A stretch of DNA of 64,000 bases from Alkalimonas mucilaginosa (GTDB lineage: Bacteria; Pseudomonadota; Gammaproteobacteria; Enterobacterales; Alteromonadaceae): positions 21,264-85,263 of the forward strand of contig NZ_JAUGZK010000016.1 of NCBI RefSeq assembly GCF_036327005.1, given 5' to 3'. Below, one piece after another: positions 35,163 to 44,277 of the stretch (its first letter is position 1; every line of letters starts with the position of its first letter). The position numbers and the translations under genes are program-made. The notes beneath the pieces are model-generated. The model saw only the letters and a program-made list of their open reading frames with translations, did no database searches and had not been told where the DNA came from.

Positions 35163-36551
35163 ATGAAGTACCAAAGAGGTCAGGCATTGGCATTAGGGTT
35201 GGTATTTATGACTCTGGTGCTTATGGTCGTATTGTTTAGCTTCAACGCTTCCCAGTTAAATCTTAACAGTAACAAGTTACAGCATACGGCCGACAATGCG
35301 GCTTACAGTATGGCGGTACTGGCTGCGCGTGATTTAAATTACAAGGCCTACACCAACAGGGCTATGGTGGCTAACCAGATCTCGGTGGCTCAAACGGTGG
35401 GTCTATCCTCTTACCTGGAAATGCATACGGTATTTTTACAAAATGCAAGCGCCGCGCTGGGCTGGCTTCCGGGTGTAGGACAAGTTATTGCAAGCATGTC
35501 TCAGGTAATGTCCGGGGTAAACCAGGTTGCTCAGCCGCTGCTGGAGCATGTGCTGCTGCCTGCAGAAAGTATCGCGTTAGAAGCGCTATCAGGGTCACAG
35601 CAGCTGTTACACATGGCAGGCTTGGTGCAATCCTTCTCTTTGCCGGCATCGGTAATCACCGATAACGATGTCGATGCTCGACTAGACTTTGCGCAGAATG
35701 CGATGTTTATCAACAAGTTTCAGGAGCATTGGCTGGTGATGCAAGATACTTTTGATCGTACGCAACCTGAGCAGCAGTACAGCGAACATGTCAATGTGAT
35801 AATGAGTTCCAGAGATCAATTCAGCAGTGCGAGAAATCAACGCTGGCCTGTTCCGTTTAGCCTTCCTGCAGATCTCCCTGTTCTCCGAGTGAATACACAT
35901 CAGCGAGGTGGCTCAGATCTTTTTTTGAATAATAACCAAGAGGAGAGCTGGACTTCGATGGACACTGTCAGCACCCATGTTGAACGATTAGGCTTGAGCT
36001 GCAGCTGGCGGCGTGGTTGTCGTTTGCGTTGGCGCAGAACCGAGGTGCCTGTAGGCTGGGGTGGCACAGTGTCAGATAACAGAGCGCAGCTGCGTCATAT
36101 TAACAGTAACTCCATGTGGGGTGGCAGTCGTAGTCGCAATCCAAGAGCCTCTCACCTTGCAGCCAGCAGCCAGAAATCAATGAGTGGAACTCCCGGCTAC
36201 AATGGCATTCGTAAGTTTTATGACTTTAGCGACCGTCAGCAAATTGGCATCAATGAAACAGCCAATATTACCGTAGTGGTTTCCAAGCCGACACAACATA
36301 TTCGCACCAGCCGCCAGTCTGAATGGGGGAATGATCGTATCGATCCGGCAATCAATGAGCAATTCTTCGGAAACCGGATGACGACGATAGCCTCTGCCAA
36401 TGTGCATTACTCGAGACCCAGGGATTTATGGCCACGTGGCGGTAACCAGCATGAATTTGGCAATATGTACAATCCGTATTGGCAACCCAAACTGAATGAA
36501 ACCACCAATCAGGCCCGTATCCAGATACGGGGACTCACAGGAGCGCTGTAA
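35163..36551 (+). CDS. tadG: TadG-like pilus assembly protein
   Basis: A 462-residue protein whose start MKYQRGQALALGLVFMTLVL plus DNAAYSMAVLAARDLNYKAYTNRAMVANQ is the TadG N-terminal region (one membrane helix with a pilin-like GQA start). The rest is a large periplasmic domain without a VWA MIDAS, unlike classical TadG, and includes a Cys-Trp-Arg stretch (LGLSCSWRRGCRLRWRR). It likely works as a minor pseudopilin or assembly factor. Its stop overlaps the next start by 1 bp. Confidence 0.8.
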   Translation: MKYQRGQALALGLVFMTLVLMVVLFSFNASQLNLNSNKLQHTADNAAYSMAVLAARDLNYKAYTNRAMVANQISVAQTVGLSSYLEMHTVFLQNASAALGWLPGVGQVIASMSQVMSGVNQVAQPLLEHVLLPAESIALEALSGSQQLLHMAGLVQSFSLPASVITDNDVDARLDFAQNAMFINKFQEHWLVMQDTFDRTQPEQQYSEHVNVIMSSRDQFSSARNQRWPVPFSLPADLPVLRVNTHQRGGSDLFLNNNQEESWTSMDTVSTHVERLGLSCSWRRGCRLRWRRTEVPVGWGGTVSDNRAQLRHINSNSMWGGSRSRNPRASHLAASSQKSMSGTPGYNGIRKFYDFSDRQQIGINETANITVVVSKPTQHIRTSRQSEWGNDRIDPAINEQFFGNRMTTIASANVHYSRPRDLWPRGGNQHEFGNMYNPYWQPKLNETTNQARIQIRGLTGAL

Positions 36552-37393
36552 TGCAGACAGGAGCTTTGTGTCGTCAGCAAGGTCAGGCAGCCATCGAAAC
36601 GGCGATTACTCTGACTTTCGTTATTGTTCCTTTGCTTATCTTGTTGCCATTGATGGCGAAGGTCACCAATATGCAGCACCGGGCGGATCAGGCTGCGCAG
36701 TACACCGCCTGGGAACGTACCGTCTGGCATCAGCAAACACCGTCAAAGTTATCCGCTGCAGGTATCCCTATTCGTTCTGATGCGCAAATTGCAGCTACGG
36801 TAGCACCACGATTTTATGGTGAACAAGGGCGCTTAGTGGATAGCAATACCGCAGACTGGAATTGGCAAACCGATATACATCCTTTTTTAAGGTTCCAGTC
36901 GCAACGTGATGGCAGCAATACACCTTTGCTGGCTTCCCTGAATGGGCAGGCAAACGATAGCAGCATGGAAGATCGCGTAGTGGCCAGCGCGAGTGGCAGC
37001 AGTAAGTTGGCGATAGAGCCCATTGCAAGAGCTTTTATCGACCTGGAAAACCGGCATTACTTCAGTAGCCGGGTTCGCACGCAAATGGAAAGCATCCAGA
37101 TTGCACCTTTTGATGCGCTGGAGCTGACGGTGTCTGGCAATGCGGCCCTGTTAACTGCGGGGTGGAATGCAGCTGGTCCACAACACGTGGTCCGGCGAAT
37201 TCAGGATAAGCCCCTGACATTGCCATTGGCAAATCTGAATGTTCCTTTTTTAAATACTTTAAGAAACACCATAGGCAGCTTGCCTTACTATCGTGATATT
37301 CGAACCAATCGCCTGAGGTTAGGGCATGTAGAGCCTGATGTGCTGCCACCTTCGCTTTTGTGTACTTATGGCACCACCAACTGTGGAGGTTAA
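36551..37393 (+). CDS. TadE/TadF-like minor pseudopilin
   Basis: A 280-residue protein with a pilin-like N-terminus: GQAAIETAITLTFVIVPLLI, with Glu at the +5-like position of the helix, then a periplasmic domain. TadE-like proteins are inner-membrane minor pilins that help Flp fibre assembly. It is longer than classical TadE (about 180-200 residues). It overlaps tadG by 1 bp and the next gene follows after 1 bp with GGAGG. Confidence 0.75.
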   Translation: MQTGALCRQQGQAAIETAITLTFVIVPLLILLPLMAKVTNMQHRADQAAQYTAWERTVWHQQTPSKLSAAGIPIRSDAQIAATVAPRFYGEQGRLVDSNTADWNWQTDIHPFLRFQSQRDGSNTPLLASLNGQANDSSMEDRVVASASGSSKLAIEPIARAFIDLENRHYFSSRVRTQMESIQIAPFDALELTVSGNAALLTAGWNAAGPQHVVRRIQDKPLTLPLANLNVPFLNTLRNTIGSLPYYRDIRTNRLRLGHVEPDVLPPSLLCTYGTTNCGG

Positions 37394-37394
37394 G

Positions 37395-38072
37395 ATGTAT
37401 CGTTACTGGTTGGTAGGCTGTGTTGTTCTTTTATTACTGCTGCAATCCGTTGCTTATGGGAAAACGCGCCCTGATTTTCCTGAAAATAGCTTTGTTGAAA
37501 TCGTGGCCGAAAATATGTTGATTAATGGTTTGCCCACCACGGCCTGGACCTTGCAAACCGGATTATCGCAGCAGGAACTGGCAGCCTTTTACCGGCAGCA
37601 GTGGCAGGCCGGTAGTGACCATTTTGATGAACAGGAATTTGGCGGTGATGTGATCATTAACAGTGTGCACAAGCCATATGTATACACTGCCCGGATTCAC
37701 AGCTCAACGTTCGCAGCGACTACAGCATTAATTGCTGTGAGTAGCCTGGAAACCAATGCGCGTCTTAGCCGCTCCCAGCTCTTGCCTGCTCTGGCAGGGA
37801 ATACGGTGCTTTCTGTCACTGAGCATAACGAGCCAATTGGTTATGCCCGCACTCAGGTGTTGCATAGCCGGAATAGCCTTAGTTTTAACTACGACTTTTA
37901 CCTACAGCACTTTCAACGCAGTGGCTGGAATGCAGAGTTTGCTGTGCTGGATCCAACCGAGGGCGTGGCTATCCTGCTATTAAACTCAGCAAGACAACAG
38001 ATAAGCATGACATTTGATCAACAAGCTGAAGGGGTCATGATAGTGGCCAATGAAATTTGGGGGAAACGTTAA
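37395..38072 (+). CDS. Secreted protein of unknown function in the Tad locus
   Basis: I do not recognise the family. A 225-residue protein with a signal peptide (MYRYWLVGCVVLLLLLQSVAYG) and a mixed alpha/beta body (WTLQTGLSQQELAAFYRQQW, LSFNYDFYLQHFQRSGWNAE). The start at ATG 37395 is preceded by GGAGG and follows the previous stop by 1 bp; the final TAA overlaps the ATG of the next gene. Tight coupling implies a role in pilus assembly at the periplasmic side. No lipobox. Confidence 0.8.
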   Translation: MYRYWLVGCVVLLLLLQSVAYGKTRPDFPENSFVEIVAENMLINGLPTTAWTLQTGLSQQELAAFYRQQWQAGSDHFDEQEFGGDVIINSVHKPYVYTARIHSSTFAATTALIAVSSLETNARLSRSQLLPALAGNTVLSVTEHNEPIGYARTQVLHSRNSLSFNYDFYLQHFQRSGWNAEFAVLDPTEGVAILLLNSARQQISMTFDQQAEGVMIVANEIWGKR

Positions 38073-38260
38073 TGAAGAAAAATAATGGACAGGCATCCGT
38101 AGAGTACCTGATTGTTACTGCTATGTTGGTACTTACTTTGTTAACTCCTTTTGGCGATGAAAATCAGAATGTGTTGGAGCGAAGTACCACAGCGGTAACT
38201 GATTGGTACCAGGCCTTTGCATTTAGTAAATCTCAACCTGAATTACCAAGAACTTATTAA
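38072..38260 (+). CDS. Small pilin-like protein (62 aa)
   Basis: A tiny membrane protein: MKKNNGQASVEYLIVTAMLV then LTLLTPFGDENQNVLERSTT. The GQASVEY start mirrors a Flp/TadE prepilin leader (Gly before, Glu then Tyr after), so it may be a minor pilin processed by the same peptidase as Flp. It overlaps the upstream stop (TAATG). It differs from the Flp pilin by lacking the Gly-rich tail. Start ATG 38072; an in-frame start five codons upstream is less likely. Confidence 0.75.
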   Translation: MKKNNGQASVEYLIVTAMLVLTLLTPFGDENQNVLERSTTAVTDWYQAFAFSKSQPELPRTY

Positions 38261-38266
38261 GTGAAT

Positions 38267-39157
38267 ATGATGTATAAACGTAAATTTGATTTCAATTGGG
38301 TTTTACTTGCGGTAGCCATTGTTTTGGCTGGTGTTGCTGCCTGGGCGACAAAAAACTACTTCGTTGTAAAGGAACACGAGCTGGTCGAGCGATTGTCCAG
38401 AAGCAATGTAGTTATGGCTGAGGTGGTGGTAGCTTCGCAGAATCTTGGAGTGGGTGATCTGGTCAGCCCGGCAAATATGACGGTTCGGCGCATAGAAGCC
38501 GATCTGGTACCGTTAGATGCAATACATCCGTCACAATTTCAGGCTGCAGATGGTTTGCATCTGCTGCAACCTATGGCTCCGGGGCGTCCGCTGCTAAGAA
38601 GCTATCTACCGGAGAGTAAGGCTGATCGCTTTTCTGATTTACTGGCTGAAGGGCGCAGAGCTGTTACTGTACGGATTGATGAGGTGAATTCCTCTGCTGG
38701 TATGCTGCAACCAAATGACAACATTGATTTATTCCTGCTTTTTAACGCCGGTGATCGCACATCCGCGCAAAGGCGCTTGGAGCTGGTATTGGAGGGGGCT
38801 GTTGTTCTGGCTACCGGTACCCGGACAACAGAGCATTTGCCCTATGAAACCTATGACTTCCTGGATCAGGTTGCTCGTTACAGCACAGTAACTTTGGATT
38901 TGTCGATTGAAGATGCGTTACGGGTGCGAATGGCTGAGGAGAAAGGGCGTTTTGTGACTTTACTGCGCAACAGCAAAGAAGAGCTCGCAGTGCAGCGACG
39001 CTCTTTGGATGAAACCGAGCTATTTGCCAGTGCTTTGTCTGAGAGTGGGGCATCTCCGGTTCGTGAGGTTGAAATTATCATTGGTGGGAAAAAATCTGAA
39101 GTTCAGACGTATTTGCCTGAAGAACTTCAAAACTTTTTAAACACATTAGAAAACTAG
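38267..39157 (+). CDS. cpaB: Flp pilus assembly protein CpaB/RcpC
   Basis: Periplasmic assembly factor with one N-terminal membrane helix (WVLLAVAIVLAGVAAWATKNYF) and a SAF-type domain (MAEVVVASQNLGVGDLVSPA, PMAPGRPLLRSYL) followed by the CpaB beta domain (RAVTVRIDEVNSSAGMLQPN, DNIDLFLLF). About 296 residues, normal for the family. Start choice is among GTG 38261, ATG 38267 and ATG 38270; none has a clear ribosome site. It works with the secretin encoded next. Confidence 0.92.
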   Translation: MMYKRKFDFNWVLLAVAIVLAGVAAWATKNYFVVKEHELVERLSRSNVVMAEVVVASQNLGVGDLVSPANMTVRRIEADLVPLDAIHPSQFQAADGLHLLQPMAPGRPLLRSYLPESKADRFSDLLAEGRRAVTVRIDEVNSSAGMLQPNDNIDLFLLFNAGDRTSAQRRLELVLEGAVVLATGTRTTEHLPYETYDFLDQVARYSTVTLDLSIEDALRVRMAEEKGRFVTLLRNSKEELAVQRRSLDETELFASALSESGASPVREVEIIIGGKKSEVQTYLPEELQNFLNTLEN

Positions 39158-39169
39158 AAGAAGAATGCT

Positions 39170-40480
39170 ATGAAGTCTGTACAGCTTAGTTTGTTGTGGG
39201 TGTTGTTATGTTTAGCGTCTTTTTACGGTTATGCGCATTACAATCAACCATTTAAAATGTATGTTGGCTCTGTGGAGCTGTATGCGGCACCTGATGTCGA
39301 GCGCATTGTGATTGGTAATGGCTCGGTGCTTAGCGCTAAAGTTGTTGATGAAAAAGGAGTGTTATTATTTGGGGATTCGGTCGGTGAGTCCGATTTACAG
39401 CTATGGCTGAAAGATGGTCGCCTGATCAAATTAAGTGTTTATGTCACTGTCAATAACTCACTTCGTGGTGTTGCCCGGGTAAAGCATATGCTAAGTGCCT
39501 TTCCGCAATTGGCGATACAGGAATTAGAAGGCCTGATCATTGTTAGCGGCCATGCCCCGCTGGAAGCTCAGAGTCAAATTGAAGCTGCACTTGACGCCTC
39601 TGAAAGTGTTGTGAATATGATTAATTACACTCATTTTGGCCCGGGTTTAACACCTATGGTGCGGATGGATGTCAAGATCGTAGAATTCAGTAAGAGCAAT
39701 ATCAACAATATTGGCGTACGCTGGGAAAGTGGTATGGCAGGCCCTGCATTTGGTGCAGCCAAGTCTTTTTCCGCCAACCAGATTTTTCATGTCAGCTCTC
39801 CAGGTGAATATCTCGACGGTATCAACTCGGCCATCACCAACCGTATCGGTGTGCTAGATCATCGCAGCTGGACTTCTTTTGGAATTGTGACTGGTATCGG
39901 CTCACAAATTCAGTTGTTATCAGAAAAAGGTGATGCCCGCATGCTGGCACAGCCCAATTTGATGACTCGAAGTGGTCAGACTGCCAGCTTCCTGGCCGGT
40001 GGTGAATTCCCGATCAGTGTGGTATCGGCGTTGGGATCGCCGGTCGTTGAGTTTAAAGAATACGGAATACGTTTAGAAATTGAGCCAGTGGTGGATTCAG
40101 CAAACAACATTACCAGCAAAATTATGGCAGAAGTCAGTTCGCTGGATCCATCCGTCTCTATTGCTGGGGTCCCCGGCATGCTAACTCGTCGAACGGAGTC
40201 GGTTGTCAATGTGCACAATGGCGAGACCATCGTGATTTCTGGTTTAGTCAACTCTCAAATGTCAAAGGCGGTCTCTAAGTTCCCGTTGTTAGGGGATATT
40301 CCAATACTGGGTGAGTTGTTTAAATCGCGTGATTTTCGTGATGAAAAAACCGAGCTGATGATTTTTGTGACACCAACCATCGTTTTCCCTGAAGAGGCGA
40401 GCCATCAACGCAGTCTTGAGCGTGCCCGCGAAATGGTTGAACAATCGCAGGATATGAAACTGTTTTCAATTCTGGATTAA
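39170..40480 (+). CDS. cpaC: Tad secretin CpaC/RcpA
   Basis: Outer-membrane channel for the Flp pilus, 436 residues. It has a signal/anchor region, an N-terminal BON-like/pilus-secretin N domain (FKMYVGSVELYAAPDVERIV, QLAIQELEGLIIVSGHA) and the secretin core (RMDVKIVEFSKSNINNIGVRW, ARMLAQPNLMTRSGQTASFL, AGGEFPISV, GETIVISGLVNSQMSKAV, PLLGDIPILGELFKSRDF). No lipobox, so a pilotin or TadD lipoprotein may help insertion. Confidence 0.93.
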   Translation: MKSVQLSLLWVLLCLASFYGYAHYNQPFKMYVGSVELYAAPDVERIVIGNGSVLSAKVVDEKGVLLFGDSVGESDLQLWLKDGRLIKLSVYVTVNNSLRGVARVKHMLSAFPQLAIQELEGLIIVSGHAPLEAQSQIEAALDASESVVNMINYTHFGPGLTPMVRMDVKIVEFSKSNINNIGVRWESGMAGPAFGAAKSFSANQIFHVSSPGEYLDGINSAITNRIGVLDHRSWTSFGIVTGIGSQIQLLSEKGDARMLAQPNLMTRSGQTASFLAGGEFPISVVSALGSPVVEFKEYGIRLEIEPVVDSANNITSKIMAEVSSLDPSVSIAGVPGMLTRRTESVVNVHNGETIVISGLVNSQMSKAVSKFPLLGDIPILGELFKSRDFRDEKTELMIFVTPTIVFPEEASHQRSLERAREMVEQSQDMKLFSILD

Positions 40481-40489
40481 AGGGATCAC

Positions 40490-42214
40490 ATGTTTAGTAT
40501 TAATGTAGTTACAGCAAAAGGTACCGACGTTGGTCAGTTTGAGTGCATTCAGAACCGTTGCACCATTGGTAAAGATGGTGACAACCTGGTTGTACTGCGT
40601 GGCTTTAAGGTTGCAAAGCTGCATGCTGTTCTGGAAAAAAGACCGGATGGCTTATTTTTAACTGATCGAGATAGCTTTAGTGGTACCAGAGTCAATGGTT
40701 CCAAGGTGTCGGAGTATGGCCCGGTGATGGCCAGCGACAGAATTCAGATTGGTGATTATCTGTTAACGGTAAAAAGTAATGGTGATGGCCGCAGTATTGC
40801 CGCTGCTTCATCTTCACCTGCACTTGCTACTACTCATGCAGCAGCGCCAGCCGAGCCGGTAAAGGCACCAAAGAAGGATGTATCGGCAGAAAGTGTTGAA
40901 GGGCCACAGCTTTCTGCAGAAGACAAAGAGCGTATTCGATTACAAAATGAATGGCGCCGACGTTTGCATATTGATTTATTAAAACAAATGGATCTACGCC
41001 GGCTGAATGTCAATGACATGTCGGACGATCAATTGCGAGAGCAAAGCAAGGCACTATTGGAGCAGATAGTCAGTCAACTCAGGTTGCCTGCCGAAATTAA
41101 TACCGCCGATTTAGTCCGGGAGGTTCTGGACGAGACGGTTGGCCTGGGGCCTTTAGAATCATTGCTATCCGATCCTGATGTCTCTGAAATTATGGTAAAC
41201 AGCCATGATCAGATTTTTTATGAAAAAGCAGGGCGTTTGTTTCTGTCGGATGTGGTTTTTTCGGACGATCAGGCCGTGCTTGGTGCCATTGAACGAATTG
41301 TTACACCAATTGGTCGCCGGATAGACGAAAGTTCGCCAATGGTGGATGCCCGTTTAAGAGACGGCTCCCGGGTTAATGCCGTGATCCCTCCGCTTGCGTT
41401 AAAAGGTCCCTGCATCACTATCCGGAAGTTTATGCAAAATCGGCTTGAGGTTGACGATCTTATCCGGTTTGGTGCCATGAATAGCGCGATGGCTGAGTTT
41501 TTGTCGGTTGCCGTTATCCAAAAGCGTAATATTGTTATTTCTGGTGGTACCGGTTCTGGTAAGACAACCTTGTTGAATGTGTTGTCAGGCTTTATTCCCA
41601 AAGGGGAGCGCATTATTACGGTCGAAGATGCCGCAGAGTTAAAATTGACCCAGCCAAATCTGGTGTCGCTCGAAGCGCGCCCAGCAAACCAGGAAGGCAA
41701 AGGGGCTGTTGAAATCCGCGATTTAGTAAAAAACTGTTTGCGGATGCGGCCGGATCGCGTTGTGGTTGGTGAGTGTCGTGGCGGGGAAGCCCTGGATATG
41801 CTGCAAGCGATGAACACCGGCCATGATGGCTCTTTAACCACAGCGCATGCCAACTCACCCAGAGACTGTATTTCCCGTCTGGAAGTGATGGTCATGATGG
41901 CTGGTATGGATTTGCCGATTATGGCGATTCGGGAGCAAATTGCTTCTGCAGTACAGCTGATTGTGCAGCAATCGCGCTTTTCTGATGGTTCACGTCGCAT
42001 TACGTCTATTTCTGAAGTGACTGGTATGGAAGGGAGTATTGTTCAGCTTAATGAAATCTTTAAATACCAGCAAACCGGTTTTGATGAAGATGGCAAAGTG
42101 CTTGGGTATTTCACCGCTACAGGAGCTATCCCTGAGTTTTATGAGCAGCTGAAGCAACGAGGTATTAGCAGTCGGCTGGATATATTTACCAAGGAGCAGC
42201 ACAAAGATGATTGA
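40490..42214 (+). CDS. cpaF: TadA/CpaF secretion ATPase fused to an N-terminal FHA domain
   Basis: Hexameric ATPase driving Flp pilus assembly, 574 residues, about 100 more than usual. The extra N-terminus (residues 1-95) is a forkhead-associated fold: CTIGKDGDNLVVL, KVAKLHAVLEKRPDGL and SGTRVNGSKV; such domains bind phosphothreonine. An Ala/Pro-rich linker follows. The CpaF core has ISEIMVNSHDQIFYEKAGRL, Walker A ISGGTGSGKTTLLN, Walker B RPDRVVVGECRGGE and DGSLTTAHANSP. The locus lacks TadZ/CpaE, the usual localisation partner, so the FHA part may replace it or link the ATPase to a Ser/Thr kinase (inference). Overlaps tadB by 8 bp. Confidence 0.93.
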   Translation: MFSINVVTAKGTDVGQFECIQNRCTIGKDGDNLVVLRGFKVAKLHAVLEKRPDGLFLTDRDSFSGTRVNGSKVSEYGPVMASDRIQIGDYLLTVKSNGDGRSIAAASSSPALATTHAAAPAEPVKAPKKDVSAESVEGPQLSAEDKERIRLQNEWRRRLHIDLLKQMDLRRLNVNDMSDDQLREQSKALLEQIVSQLRLPAEINTADLVREVLDETVGLGPLESLLSDPDVSEIMVNSHDQIFYEKAGRLFLSDVVFSDDQAVLGAIERIVTPIGRRIDESSPMVDARLRDGSRVNAVIPPLALKGPCITIRKFMQNRLEVDDLIRFGAMNSAMAEFLSVAVIQKRNIVISGGTGSGKTTLLNVLSGFIPKGERIITVEDAAELKLTQPNLVSLEARPANQEGKGAVEIRDLVKNCLRMRPDRVVVGECRGGEALDMLQAMNTGHDGSLTTAHANSPRDCISRLEVMVMMAGMDLPIMAIREQIASAVQLIVQQSRFSDGSRRITSISEVTGMEGSIVQLNEIFKYQQTGFDEDGKVLGYFTATGAIPEFYEQLKQRGISSRLDIFTKEQHKDD

Positions 42215-43058
42215 TGCCGGTCTGGTCGCTCTGTTGGTGTTCGTAGCCGTTTTACTGCTGGTATTTGCGGTAAAAAGTCTTGGTTCCAGTTTGGCACAGC
42301 GTTATCAGGACACCTTTATGTCTTCGGCGCGCGCCAACTTGTTCGATATGTTTTTGTTTATCGAACCAAGACAACTGTTTTGGATCAACATAGCCACTTT
42401 AGTGCTGGTGCCCTTATTTGCCAGGATACTTTTTGGTAGCTGGGTACTAGGTATCTTGCTGAGTATCGTTCTGGCAGTATTACCCCGTTTTGCCTACAAA
42501 TATCTGCATACCAAACGTCGCCGTAAGTTTGTCCACCAATTGCCGGATGCTTTAAATATGGTTGCTGTCTCTATGCAGTCTGGTACCAGCATTAGCGCGG
42601 CAATAGAGTTTATGGTGGAAGAGTCTTCCGCACCAATCAGCCAGGAGTTCAGTCTGTTTTTACGTGAGCAACGACTAGGGGTTGATTTCAACAATGCACT
42701 CGACCATATGCTGACACGGATGCCGGAGGCTGAGTTTCAATTGGTGGTCGCCGGCATGCAAATATCCCGGGATGTCGGTGGTAATTTGGCTGAGGTGCTA
42801 TTGCGCTTGTCGGATACGCTACGGCGTAAAATAGAAATGGAAGGCAAAATTGATGCACTGACATCGCAAGGAAAGCTGCAAGGCATTGTAATGACTTTAC
42901 TTCCGGTATTTATAGGCCTGGTATTGTTGCATATGGAGCCAGAGTCGATGGGAAGAATTTTCACTGAACCACTTGGCTGGGCATCTATCGCGTTGATTGT
43001 TCTGATGCTCACCTGTGGATACATGGCAATCCGTAAAATTGTCAGTATAGATGTATAG
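42207..43058 (+). CDS. tadB: TadB inner-membrane platform protein
   Basis: One of two GspF-like platform proteins of Tad machines, 283 residues. Two N-terminal helices (LVALLVFVAVLLLVFAVKSL and VLGILLSIVLAVLPRF) precede the cytoplasmic T2SSF domain (QLPDALNMVAVSMQSGTSIS, EAEFQLVVAGMQISRDVGGN), and two C-terminal helices close it. Overlaps the ATPase gene by 8 bp, and tadC follows 9 bp downstream. Confidence 0.92.
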   Translation: MIDAGLVALLVFVAVLLLVFAVKSLGSSLAQRYQDTFMSSARANLFDMFLFIEPRQLFWINIATLVLVPLFARILFGSWVLGILLSIVLAVLPRFAYKYLHTKRRRKFVHQLPDALNMVAVSMQSGTSISAAIEFMVEESSAPISQEFSLFLREQRLGVDFNNALDHMLTRMPEAEFQLVVAGMQISRDVGGNLAEVLLRLSDTLRRKIEMEGKIDALTSQGKLQGIVMTLLPVFIGLVLLHMEPESMGRIFTEPLGWASIALIVLMLTCGYMAIRKIVSIDV

Positions 43059-43067
43059 GGGCTCGAC

Positions 43068-43931
43068 ATGGATCTGATTATTATTTCCTTTTTTGCCGGT
43101 GCAATTTTTTTGGGCATTATCAGCCTGACGCAAATTTACCGCAAAGTGCCGAAAGAAAACCGGGACTACATGGATCCTTTAACGCCTGGCTTGAAGTTAA
43201 TTTGGCCTTTGGTACGTGTCGTTGCCTTTTATGTTAGTGAAAACTTGAATGTGGACTACCTGGAGCGATTGACCCGCAAGCTGCGTTTATCTGGCCTGGC
43301 TTATATTCTCACGGCTGAGCAATATTTTGCTGTGCGGTTATTAAGTGCAACTTTCTTTTTATTAGTTGGGTGGTTTTGCGGTGCCTTACTGGGGGGCGTT
43401 AATTTTTTATATCTTTTTTTGCTGACGGTATTTGGCTATTTCTTACCGATGATTACCTTAAACGATATTCGTAACAAGCGGCAGCAGCAAATTGTCAGGG
43501 CATTGCCGGTGTATCTGGACTTTCTTACCATGTCGGTTGAGGCTGGCCTGAACATGGCGGGAGCTATTACACAAGCAGTAGAGCGCGGCCCTAAAGGGCC
43601 TTTACAAATTGAGTTTGAAAAGGTAATTCGGGATATGCGTGCGGGCATGTCACGGGTACAGGCATTTCGTGCTTTGGCTGATAGACTGCAAATTACCGAA
43701 GTAAATAGTTTAGTCAGTGCTTTGGCCCAGGCTGAAAAAACGGGCGCCAGTTTAGGTTCAACATTAAGGATCCAGGCGGATCAGCGTCGGGTAGAGCGCT
43801 TCCAGCGCGCAGAAAAAAAAGCGTTGGAAGCACCAGTGAAGCTGGTTTTTCCACTCATCGTCTTTATTTTCCCGGTTACTTTTATGATTCTGGCATTCCC
43901 TATTGCCATGAAGTTTATGTACGAGCTCTAG
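43068..43931 (+). CDS. tadC: TadC inner-membrane platform protein
   Basis: Second platform protein, 287 residues, with the same topology: N-terminal helices, T2SSF domain (RALPVYLDFLTMSVEAGLNM, TEVNSLVSALAQAEKTGASL) and terminal helices (LVFPLIVFIFPVTFMILAFP). It pairs with TadB in the membrane under the ATPase. The DUF192 gene starts one base after the stop. Confidence 0.92.
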   Translation: MDLIIISFFAGAIFLGIISLTQIYRKVPKENRDYMDPLTPGLKLIWPLVRVVAFYVSENLNVDYLERLTRKLRLSGLAYILTAEQYFAVRLLSATFFLLVGWFCGALLGGVNFLYLFLLTVFGYFLPMITLNDIRNKRQQQIVRALPVYLDFLTMSVEAGLNMAGAITQAVERGPKGPLQIEFEKVIRDMRAGMSRVQAFRALADRLQITEVNSLVSALAQAEKTGASLGSTLRIQADQRRVERFQRAEKKALEAPVKLVFPLIVFIFPVTFMILAFPIAMKFMYEL

Positions 43932-43932
43932 C

Positions 43933-44277
43933 ATGAGAACAGCCAAAGCTGAGTTGGCATCCAACAAAGCGACACTGCAGCTATTTATGGCCGATAACTG
44001 GTGGCTTCGTTTGCGTGGCCTGCTGGGGAGACCTGCGCTTACCAGCCAGCAGGCAATGTTAATTGCGCCCTGTCATTCGGTGCACACTCTTGGTATGCGT
44101 TATTCAATCGATGTGGTGTATCTGAATAAAGATTACCAGGTTTTGAAAGTGGTGGAGAACTTGCACCCAGGTCGCTTCAGTGCCTGCAAAGGTGCGCGCT
44201 ATACCATAGAGCTTAGTGCTGGAGCTGTGCAGCGCTATCAGATTTACCCCGGAGAAACAATTAAATGGTCCATCTAA
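43933..44277 (+). CDS. DUF192 family small protein
   Basis: A 114-residue soluble protein of the DUF192 family: RLRGLLGRPALTSQQAMLIA, CHSVHTLGMRYSIDVVYLNK and the closing ARYTIELSAGAVQRY. No signal peptide is visible. DUF192 genes occur in other Tad loci but their role is not known. It overlaps the next gene by 13 bp. Confidence 0.88.
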   Translation: MRTAKAELASNKATLQLFMADNWWLRLRGLLGRPALTSQQAMLIAPCHSVHTLGMRYSIDVVYLNKDYQVLKVVENLHPGRFSACKGARYTIELSAGAVQRYQIYPGETIKWSI

